This document shows, in pieces, positions 9,928 through 16,179 of a DNA stretch of 28,698 nt. Location: the IMG/VR virus record IMGVR_UViG_3300029309_000251, positions 1-28,698 of that record. The stretch is one strand, 5' to 3'. This stretch comes from a virus. Each line of letters begins with the position of its first letter. Positions within the stretch are counted from its first letter, which is position 1. The position numbers were made by a program, and so were the translations under genes. Below the pieces are notes generated by a model. The model ran no database searches. It had not been told where the DNA came from and was given only the letters and a program-made list of their open reading frames with translations.

Positions 9928-10850
9928 TACTTAATCCACTTGTCTCGGCCACGGAGGTTCATAAGCAACCGTCCCGGATGGATGTTGCTGATGCGAATCT
10001 TCGCGTTGCGCAATAAGGCGCTCTTCTTTTTCTTCGCTCTGTTTACGATGTACTCCTGCACCCCCAACTTCGCGTCTAGGATGGCGTAGTTGATATAGGC
10101 ATAGACGTAGTCCTCGAAGAGCTTGTTGACCGTGATGGCCGTATTGTCGCCTCCCTCCATGCCGTCGCTAACGTACTCGAGTATGACCAACTCCCCCGCT
10201 ACGTCAGAACTGAAGTTAATGACGCCACCCTTCCTGTCGATACCAAACGTTGGGTTAGCGTTTGCCGTCTCCGTGTTCAAGCCGTACCGAGCACCGATGG
10301 CATAATCGAAATACCAATAGCCGTCGCAGCAATGACCTAGATGCCCATCGAATTGACTGTCTCCGTTCAAGTAGATACTCTTCTTGGTGCCCTTGATACG
10401 GTCGAAATCAAGAGTAGAGTTTTCTGGCCTCAGCGCGTTTCCGTTCTCGTCAAACAAGATGCGGCAGTCGTTGTCCTGCAAATAAGCTGCGCTGAATGTA
10501 GTCTGAATGTTTTCTGTTAAGGGGCGTAAAACGCCATCCTTGTACAAGCTAATTCGAACCCAGTTGACGTAGTCGGAAGGCAGGATGAAACGCAGTTGGT
10601 CACATACGTTGAGCTCAAGGATTTTAATCTCCTTAAACGCATCGTAGTTCAACTCTTGAATCGCTCTCTTGGCGTGGAACAAAACCTTGTAACGCTCTTC
10701 GTTATTGACCAACGAGTGATTGCCCATATACATGAGCTGATAGTTGGTTACAATATCTTGGAGCGTAACGTACTGGTAGCTACCCCAGTTAGCATCTTCT
10801 GGTGCGTTGCCGTCGTTTTCGTAATACGCGTAGTCTGATAGGTATGGCAT
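9927..10850 (-). CDS. 307-residue ring/tubular tail protein
   Basis: Both junctions are TAATG (10848-10852 and 9925-9929). Residues 45-110 hold the conserved block NNEERYKVLFHAKRAIQELN, then EIKILELNV and LPSDYVNWVRISL. I associate this block with a widespread family of short-tail ring or tubular proteins in aquatic phages. The C-terminus (about 240-307) is helical and strongly basic, with the run KKKKSALLRNAK. It sits between the presumed head-tail adaptor and the very large tail protein, as expected for a dodecameric ring. It could alternatively be described as a tail tubular protein; the structural class is inferred. Confidence 0.9.
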   Translation of the reverse strand: MPYLSDYAYYENDGNAPEDANWGSYQYVTLQDIVTNYQLMYMGNHSLVNNEERYKVLFHAKRAIQELNYDAFKEIKILELNVCDQLRFILPSDYVNWVRISLYKDGVLRPLTENIQTTFSAAYLQDNDCRILFDENGNALRPENSTLDFDRIKGTKKSIYLNGDSQFDGHLGHCCDGYWYFDYAIGARYGLNTETANANPTFGIDRKGGVINFSSDVAGELVILEYVSDGMEGGDNTAITVNKLFEDYVYAYINYAILDAKLGVQEYIVNRAKKKKSALLRNAKIRISNIHPGRLLMNLRGRDKWIK

Positions 10851-11566
10851 TACTGTTGGGCTTCTTCAGCGTTAGCAAACTGGTATACGTCACCCTCGCG
10901 GATGCTCATGCCAGCCAATTGCAAAATGCGGTATATGAGGCGTGGCTCATCGTCGATGGGTACCTCGAAGTCTTGATAGTCGGGTAGGCTTTGGTTGAAC
11001 ACGGGCTCGCCGTTGGTCAAAACACTAAACGTCCACTTCGGGTCTTTAGGGTAACGGATGTATTGACACACTACATCGTTGGCGCCGGTGATGGTGGCAG
11101 GGTAGATAGTGGCTACCTGAGCCCCTCCCGTGCCCGTATCCAAAGTATACGCAGGGTACTGAACCGAAGGCGCCGTAAGCGGGCTCGCGTTGAGCAAAGT
11201 AATCTTGCTGTGGTGCACTGGCTCCGCCTCTACGCCACCAGCCAAAACCTTATTTAGCAAATAGTAGTCGTCGCTTGTAGTGGTGACGCTAGGAGTGAAG
11301 TACGCATTGGCGGCATCCTGAGTGAGCGTAGCCGTGCGAGAAAAAATGTCGATGTCTTCGCGAACGCCCTTGTTGAGGTCGGCGTATTCCGTACCCGACA
11401 TGCGAGCGTTCTCAGCGTTGATGACCTTGTTGAGGTCGGTAGCGTACCCCCCGAAAATCTCTAGCTGCGCCTGCTTGGCAAACAGGTTGAAGTCCGAAGG
11501 AGAAATGTATCCGTAGTTGTTCTTGTTGAGTATGGACAGTACGGTGTCACGGACCGAGTTAATCAT
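10850..11566 (-). CDS. 238-residue head-tail adaptor/ring protein
   Basis: The N-terminal 50 residues (INSVRDTVLSILNKNNYGYI, then SPSDFNLFAKQAQLEIF) form amphipathic helices like those of head-completion adaptors. A beta-rich middle follows, with VVCQYIRYPKDPKW near residue 170, then a C-terminal helix after PRLIYRILQLAGM. This layout and its place as the first tail gene fit an adaptor that docks under the portal; that is an inference. The gene begins 13 bases after the stop of the CHU_C gene and ends in a TAATG junction with the next ring gene. Confidence 0.88.
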   Translation of the reverse strand: MINSVRDTVLSILNKNNYGYISPSDFNLFAKQAQLEIFGGYATDLNKVINAENARMSGTEYADLNKGVREDIDIFSRTATLTQDAANAYFTPSVTTTSDDYYLLNKVLAGGVEAEPVHHSKITLLNASPLTAPSVQYPAYTLDTGTGGAQVATIYPATITGANDVVCQYIRYPKDPKWTFSVLTNGEPVFNQSLPDYQDFEVPIDDEPRLIYRILQLAGMSIREGDVYQFANAEEAQQ

Positions 11567-11579
11567 CCTCTAAAGATAA

Positions 11580-12773
11580 CTATCTCAGCACCACTATGTG
11601 ACCAAGGCGCTCTACCCACTGATAGGTGTACTTATTCCTAGCAATAAAGCGGTAGCTGTACACGTCGTCGCGAACCATAGCACGGGTGTAGCCCCCGTCC
11701 CACTGCTCTTCTAATGAGTTGGAAAGCCAAACCATATCGCCCCATCGAGAGTAAACGCTAATCTCAACATTATTCCAGCAGTCTTCTGTCGCCACCACGC
11801 GCCACGAATCATTGACTCCATCGTTGTCCGGAGTAAAGCTGTTGGGGATGTATACGGGGCACTCTATGGCCTCTAAACACTCTTCGCCAGTAACGCAGTC
11901 CACCTCAATGATAACAGTGTCTACAATCGTTACGTACGTGGTGTCGTAGAAATACCAGTTTATAGGGACAATAATAGTGTCATACACTGTGATAGGCGGT
12001 AGTTGCACATACGCCGTATCGTACTCTACAACAGTGTCCGTGACGTAGATATACGTGGTGTCGTACTCTAGAACGATGACGGTGTCTGGGGGCAGCTCTA
12101 TGTAAACCGTGTCTACGATAACCTCAGGCAGGGGTTCGCCACAACCGCCTACTACAAGCCAATTGTCTTCAAAGTTTTCGTCGTCATAAACCCCAGAACC
12201 CCAACTTGAACCGTCGCCGTTGGCGCCGACCTCAGCCCAACCACCGTCTTCAGCGTACATAGTTGGACCAAAGCTGATTTGCCATATCACAACCTGTATG
12301 CTCAAGCCAAGGCTAAGCCAGTGCTGTATGCAGCCCTCGACATTGCAATACAACTGCGCAGCATAAGGGCCGTCAACACAGTCGCTTTGATACGAGTTGT
12401 ATATGGGAAAGACGACAGTGTCTCCAGTGTAATACGGGGCGTCTATCGCATCGTCATACAGGTTTGTCCAATTGTTAGAGCTTTCCGAAGTAGTGGCTGA
12501 GTATATCCAACCGGGATGGGCAGAGCCGTCAGAAATAGAAAATCCAGACGGGAAGTCCCACCCTGCATTGATGGCATTGCAGTCGTTATCTAAAGCTTGG
12601 AAACCAAACTGTATTTCTGCTATACCGTCAGGACCAGCCGTACCACCACAGTTTTCAGTGTTGTTGAAAGCAACAGTAACAGTGCCCGCGACTACATCAA
12701 AGTCAAGGAGCTCAAGGTCACATTGAGCATAAGAAGAAAGAGGGAAGTAGAGTAATAGGAGCCAACGCTTCAT
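11580..12773 (-). CDS. Exported protein with type IX secretion CHU_C C-terminal domain
   Basis: The ATG at 12773 is preferred over 12800 because it puts a classic signal peptide at the N-terminus (MKRWLLLLYFPLSSYA, then Gln). Cleavage before Gln is the usual Bacteroidota pattern. Residues 17-210 are an unrecognised cysteine- and aromatic-rich domain. Residues 220-292 are a low-complexity stalk of DTxY/DTVxI units (EYDTTYIYVTDTVVEYDTAY). Residues about 307-397 match the gliding-motility-associated CHU_C (type B T9SS sorting) domain: PNSFTPDNDGVNDSW, VEISVYSRWGD, WDGGY, then DVYSYRF and a final HIVVLR. About eleven cysteines in the mature chain suit an oxidising location. The gene sits between head and tail genes, after a terminator. 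A surface or exclusion function is plausible but not shown. Confidence 0.93.
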   Translation of the reverse strand: MKRWLLLLYFPLSSYAQCDLELLDFDVVAGTVTVAFNNTENCGGTAGPDGIAEIQFGFQALDNDCNAINAGWDFPSGFSISDGSAHPGWIYSATTSESSNNWTNLYDDAIDAPYYTGDTVVFPIYNSYQSDCVDGPYAAQLYCNVEGCIQHWLSLGLSIQVVIWQISFGPTMYAEDGGWAEVGANGDGSSWGSGVYDDENFEDNWLVVGGCGEPLPEVIVDTVYIELPPDTVIVLEYDTTYIYVTDTVVEYDTAYVQLPPITVYDTIIVPINWYFYDTTYVTIVDTVIIEVDCVTGEECLEAIECPVYIPNSFTPDNDGVNDSWRVVATEDCWNNVEISVYSRWGDMVWLSNSLEEQWDGGYTRAMVRDDVYSYRFIARNKYTYQWVERLGHIVVLR

Positions 12774-12782
12774 GACATGAAG
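12768..12782 (-). repeat. Perfect 7-bp inverted repeat covering the CHU_C start codon
   Basis: CTTCATG and CATGAAG flank a single base. The ATG of the CHU_C gene (12771-12773) lies inside one arm. In RNA this could form only a very tight hairpin with a minimal loop, so a protein-bound operator or chance are alternatives. Confidence 0.4.
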
Positions 12783-12786
12783 TTCC

Positions 12787-12812
12787 AAAAAAAAAGCCAC
12801 CCGAAGGTGACT
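12787..12812 (-). terminator. Intrinsic terminator after the head genes
   Basis: Read on the minus strand, AGTCACC-TTCG-GGTGGCT forms a seven-pair stem (one G-T pair) closed by the exceptionally stable C(UUCG)G loop. It is followed at once by nine T residues (12795-12787). It begins 22 bases after the stop of the 244-residue gene and ends 13 bases before the ATG of the CHU_C gene. It therefore separates the capsid genes from everything downstream. Confidence 0.9.
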
Positions 12813-12834
12813 CTTTTCTGGTAGTATGAGAGAC

Positions 12835-13569
12835 TCAATCTGAGGTCATGGCCTCGAGAGCGCGGAGGTGCTCAAGGCCCTCTTCGCTAAGTAGATATGA
12901 AATCGCAACCGACAGGTAGTCTTGGCCGTGTGGAATGGTAACAAGCTTCTTCTTGTTGTTAGGCCCATTGTACCAAATCTCTGTCTTGTTGCGACGGAAG
13001 GAAAGGAGGTTCTCGTCGAAGAACCGCTGCACCTGCCCCTGCAACTTCACGTCGGGGTCGTTGACCAAAGTCAGGAAGTGCTCGGGGTCGCGGCGTACAG
13101 AAACCAGCATATCTCGTCGCAACTCCGCCGTAGTGTACTTGCTGGGGTCTACGCCAAGCATAACGCGAGACATGGTTTCGAGCTGGTCTAGCGTCAAAGC
13201 CTTACACTCGATGAGTGCGTCGACTTCCATATTCAATTGCTCTACCTCGGCCTCAGCATCGCGCTCGAGGTTGACCTCCTCAAAATGAGCGCCATTAAAC
13301 GGGTGATGGGCAAGGAACTGCTGCAAAACCGGGTTAGTCTTGGGGACGTGGAGCATACCGTCCTCAAAGACGATGGGCTCTACGATAGCGTTCCCGTCCT
13401 GCTCATCTTCAAAAGGGCTCCTTTGGTTTCGAGCGTAGCGTAGCACGCGGTTCTCACCCTTTTCCTCATCCCAATACAGAAGAGGTTTACGAGTGGTGCT
13501 GCGACCGGGAATCATAAAAGAAAGGGGGGCCTGCCCTCGGAGCAGGCGGTAAGTCTTATCTGTACTCAT
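12835..13569 (-). CDS. 244-residue conserved head-region protein of unknown function
   Basis: The gene follows the major capsid gene after a 63-base spacer; the leader before ATG (CCTAATTAAAATAAAC) is AT-rich with no Shine-Dalgarno. The N-terminus carries PLSFMIPGRSTTRKPLLYWD, then EEKGENRVLRYARNQRSPF and EDEQDGNA, which looks like a strongly conserved family signature. Residues 95-160 are helical and acidic, and the C-terminus is helical. There is no signal peptide or membrane span. I recall similar proteins beside capsid genes of aquatic phages, but I cannot assign a biochemical role. A head-completion or minor capsid function is an inference from position. The intrinsic terminator follows its stop. 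Confidence 0.9.
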   Translation of the reverse strand: MSTDKTYRLLRGQAPLSFMIPGRSTTRKPLLYWDEEKGENRVLRYARNQRSPFEDEQDGNAIVEPIVFEDGMLHVPKTNPVLQQFLAHHPFNGAHFEEVNLERDAEAEVEQLNMEVDALIECKALTLDQLETMSRVMLGVDPSKYTTAELRRDMLVSVRRDPEHFLTLVNDPDVKLQGQVQRFFDENLLSFRRNKTEIWYNGPNNKKKLVTIPHGQDYLSVAISYLLSEEGLEHLRALEAMTSD

Positions 13570-13593
13570 GTTTATTTTAATTAGGGGTGGATA

Positions 13594-13617
13594 GGGGGGA
13601 CGCCCATTGCGCCCCCC
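13594..13617 (-). other. GC-rich hairpin between capsid gene and the next gene
   Basis: On the minus strand GGGGGGCGC-AATGG-GCG-T-CCCCCC folds into a nine-pair stem with one bulged base. It starts 16 bases after the capsid stop codon. There is no T-run after it, so it is not a canonical terminator; it could stabilise the capsid mRNA 3' end or pause polymerase. Confidence 0.6.
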
Positions 13618-13632
13618 ATACCCGATTCACAA

Positions 13633-15069
13633 TCAGTCTTGGAACAAGAAGAAGTTGTTGGCGCCCATGACGCAAACAGCTCGCTCCGAGAGGAAGTGGA
13701 CTTCCATGGCGTCCAGAGAGCTCGTGCGAGCGCCTCCAGCAGAACCCGTAATCCACGTCTTGTAGCGACGGTCTTCGGTTTCGCTTGCGCGGTAACGGAC
13801 GTGCAGGAACGGACGCTTGGCGTTCTTACCGAGCACTTGGTCATAAACCGTGGTGCTTCCAGCAGGAACCAGCAAGCCGTTGACAACACCATTGGTGAGG
13901 CCACCGCGCATAGTTGGGTCGTTCAGGTACTTCCAGTCAGACTTGTAGAAGTCGTAACCACGGCGGAAGCCTGTGAAACCAAGGTTGAGCGCCATCTGCT
14001 CGTCGTTGTCGAAGAGACCGTAGCTAGTACCGCCGCCACCGTAGCTGTTCTGTGCAGCCAACATGTCGTCGATATCGAAGCTCATGTCACGATTCACGAA
14101 GATAACGTTCTCCTCAATAGCCCCCTGCTTATCCAAGCGGCTGATAACAGCATCGAAGTCAGCCAAAGCTGAGGGGATACCGCCAGACCAGAGGTTTCCG
14201 CGAGTCTCTACAGCGTAGAAGATACCCTCGGAACCAGCGCCTTGGAGGGAGCCAGCAGTAGCGTTTGGAACACCGAGTGCAGCAGCAGCACCAGAGCCCA
14301 CGCCAGCAGGCACGGCCTCAATCATAGCTGTCTCGAGGTAGTCGTCAAAGCGGAGACGGGTCTCGTGCTCGGACTTCATGTACCACAAGTATCCGGTAGC
14401 ACCGTTCTCCGTGGTCACCTCAATCCATCCAATCTGAGCCATGTCAGAACCTGACACCTCGTACTTGTCCTTCAAGATGATAGGCTTGTTGTCGAAGATG
14501 AGGTCGTCGGCTTCGAGAGAGTTCTCCATGCCTAGCTCGCCCTTCTTGAACTCAGAGCCATAAATCATAACGGTGCAAGCCGTCGCAGCAGCCATAGTCT
14601 GACCGCCACCTTCGTAGTACGCAACGTCAAAAGTGCCGTTAGCGTAATCGACGTCGGTAACAACAGCTTTGTTGCTGAGACCACTGGCCGCAGTGTTATC
14701 CGTGATGAACACCGTCTGACCCTTGCGGATGGCGATGCCGCCAGTGCCGGGGTTGAGGGTGTCGTTCACCGTCCACGTAGCTGTGTCTTGCGCCGCATTG
14801 GCACCCGACGTGCAGTTGGTGTACTTGGTGTGGAGACGACCTTGCTCCGCCCACTTAATCATGTCGGAGTTGGTGGGCATCTCGGCACCAACCATGCGAA
14901 GGAAGCCAGACACAGTCCGGTTGCCATAACGCTCGAACTCCTTCTCATAAGTATCGGGGAGATACTGATTGAGGAAGTCGAAGTTGGTGATGTAATTGGT
15001 TGCGAGAGCAACGCGCTCTGCGCTGGGTTGTAAATCGAACCCCGGGGTGGCTTGTACTGAACCTGCCAT
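13633..15069 (-). CDS. Major capsid protein
   Basis: This 478-residue protein sits in the canonical order portal, scaffold-like protein, capsid. N-terminal region: residues 10-60 (LQPSAERVALATNYI, then FLNQYLPDTYEKEFERYGNR). The middle contains a beta-rich insertion with repeated G, T and A residues (about 90-180). The C-terminus carries RYKTWITGSAGGARTSSLD, then AMEVHFLSERAVCVMGANNF, which matches the remembered C-terminal signature of crAss-like HK97-fold capsid proteins. The ATG lies in an AT-rich leader without Shine-Dalgarno, 20 bases after the scaffold stop. The downstream hairpin and terminator suggest that high capsid expression is separated from later genes. HK97 fold is inferred from family and position. 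Confidence 0.9.
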   Translation of the reverse strand: MAGSVQATPGFDLQPSAERVALATNYITNFDFLNQYLPDTYEKEFERYGNRTVSGFLRMVGAEMPTNSDMIKWAEQGRLHTKYTNCTSGANAAQDTATWTVNDTLNPGTGGIAIRKGQTVFITDNTAASGLSNKAVVTDVDYANGTFDVAYYEGGGQTMAAATACTVMIYGSEFKKGELGMENSLEADDLIFDNKPIILKDKYEVSGSDMAQIGWIEVTTENGATGYLWYMKSEHETRLRFDDYLETAMIEAVPAGVGSGAAAALGVPNATAGSLQGAGSEGIFYAVETRGNLWSGGIPSALADFDAVISRLDKQGAIEENVIFVNRDMSFDIDDMLAAQNSYGGGGTSYGLFDNDEQMALNLGFTGFRRGYDFYKSDWKYLNDPTMRGGLTNGVVNGLLVPAGSTTVYDQVLGKNAKRPFLHVRYRASETEDRRYKTWITGSAGGARTSSLDAMEVHFLSERAVCVMGANNFFLFQD

Positions 15070-15089
15070 GTTTTCTGTTTGTCAAAAGG

Positions 15090-16160
15090 TTAGGAAGAAC
15101 GACGTGCGCTCTTGATTTTGAGCCCTCGGCCAGAGTCCTGACTGATGGCTCGTATTTTCAATCCTCCCTTCGTCGTGGTTTGCGGCGCCGAACGCTCAGA
15201 CATGTTTATGTTTTTTGTCTTGCGCATGACATCATCCACGGCATTAGCTTTCCCTTGCTCATAAAAGAACTGGGCAAACTTCTCGGGATTCATGGCGACA
15301 GCCAAAGACTTATGGTATCCCGCAGCGTCTTTGACGAGGCCCTTGTCATCCAGATACTTGTTTAACCAAGCTTCTGGAGTCCGTTGGAGCTTCTTCAATT
15401 CAGTGCGGTCACCGGGAGTATACACGTAGGATTTGTCGTCGATACTGAACTCAAAACCTTTGAATCCATCTGAAAAAACTTCATTGGTCTTCTCGTCGAA
15501 CCAGTCTTTCCTGCGTCTCTGTTCCTCTTGGTGCGTCTTCGCCTGCTCAACATATTGCTTATAAGCTTGGTATTCCTCAGAGTCCTCCAGAGACCCGACA
15601 CCCCTTGACTCAAGAGGTGCCTGATACTTCTCCTTTTGCTCTTCGAAGTATTTCTTCGCTTTAGCAACAGCTTTCTTTTTGGCCAATTTGGCCTTCTTGA
15701 TATCAGACTCGTCATCTAGGTCTGCATCAAACTTGTAATCATCCATCATCATCTCCACGTCCTCAGCATCGAGGCCGTCTTCAGTAATCAGGAAGTATTC
15801 CTTTAGCAAGGTGTCGCCGTCAGCCTCGTCGAGGTTGCGATTCACCTTCATAAAATCGTTTAGACCGCGACCGGTCTCTTGCTTAAACTTGTAGTAAGCG
15901 GCTACATCTTCGGGCAACTCAGGAGCCTCGGAACGCGCCTCGGCCAGCTCGTCAAGAGAATTAATTTCCCGACCGTAACGCTCACTCAAAAAAGAACGCA
16001 CCTCTTCCTCAGAAAGACCTTTAGGCTCTTCCTCTGGGGCTGGCTGCTCTTCGGTAGTTTCGCCGTTTACTTCCGCCTCATGCTTTTGTAGAAGTTCCTG
16101 TTCTACCTCTTGGGTAGATTTGGATTCTACCTCGCTAACTTCACGGACTTTAATTTCCAT
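15090..16160 (-). CDS. Scaffold-like acidic/coiled-coil protein
   Basis: The 356-residue protein is highly charged. Residues 1-60 are Glu-rich (EVEQELLQKHEAEVN, EEQPAPEEEPKGL). Residues 130-210 are lysine- and glutamate-rich helices (KKAKLAKKKAVAKAKKYFEE) that look like coiled coil. The C-terminal 40 residues are basic (GGLKIRA, GRGLKIKSARRSS). An acidic helical body with a basic C-terminal tail that can dock on capsid, placed just before the major capsid gene, is typical of phage scaffolding proteins. No protease domain was seen. The ATG follows a 19-base AT-only-like leader after the portal stop. The function is inferred from composition and order. Confidence 0.88.
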   Translation of the reverse strand: MEIKVREVSEVESKSTQEVEQELLQKHEAEVNGETTEEQPAPEEEPKGLSEEEVRSFLSERYGREINSLDELAEARSEAPELPEDVAAYYKFKQETGRGLNDFMKVNRNLDEADGDTLLKEYFLITEDGLDAEDVEMMMDDYKFDADLDDESDIKKAKLAKKKAVAKAKKYFEEQKEKYQAPLESRGVGSLEDSEEYQAYKQYVEQAKTHQEEQRRRKDWFDEKTNEVFSDGFKGFEFSIDDKSYVYTPGDRTELKKLQRTPEAWLNKYLDDKGLVKDAAGYHKSLAVAMNPEKFAQFFYEQGKANAVDDVMRKTKNINMSERSAPQTTTKGGLKIRAISQDSGRGLKIKSARRSS

Positions 16161-16179
16161 TAGTGTAAAATTATATTAT

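Noticed and set aside
11580-12773. CHU_C gene as host DNA joined by misassembly
   Set aside because: It shares strand and 13-base spacing with the tail operon, has intact ends and no second host gene beside it; read mapping would still be the decisive test.
12774-12800. Upstream ATG adding nine residues to the CHU_C protein
   Set aside because: It starts inside the terminator stem/T-run and would put extra residues before an otherwise perfect signal peptide.
16161-16179. AT-rich spacer (TAATATAATTTTA on the minus strand) as a promoter before the scaffold gene
   Set aside because: Only 19 bases long, with no clear -33 element; AT-rich leaders occur before other starts here and are better explained as translation leaders.
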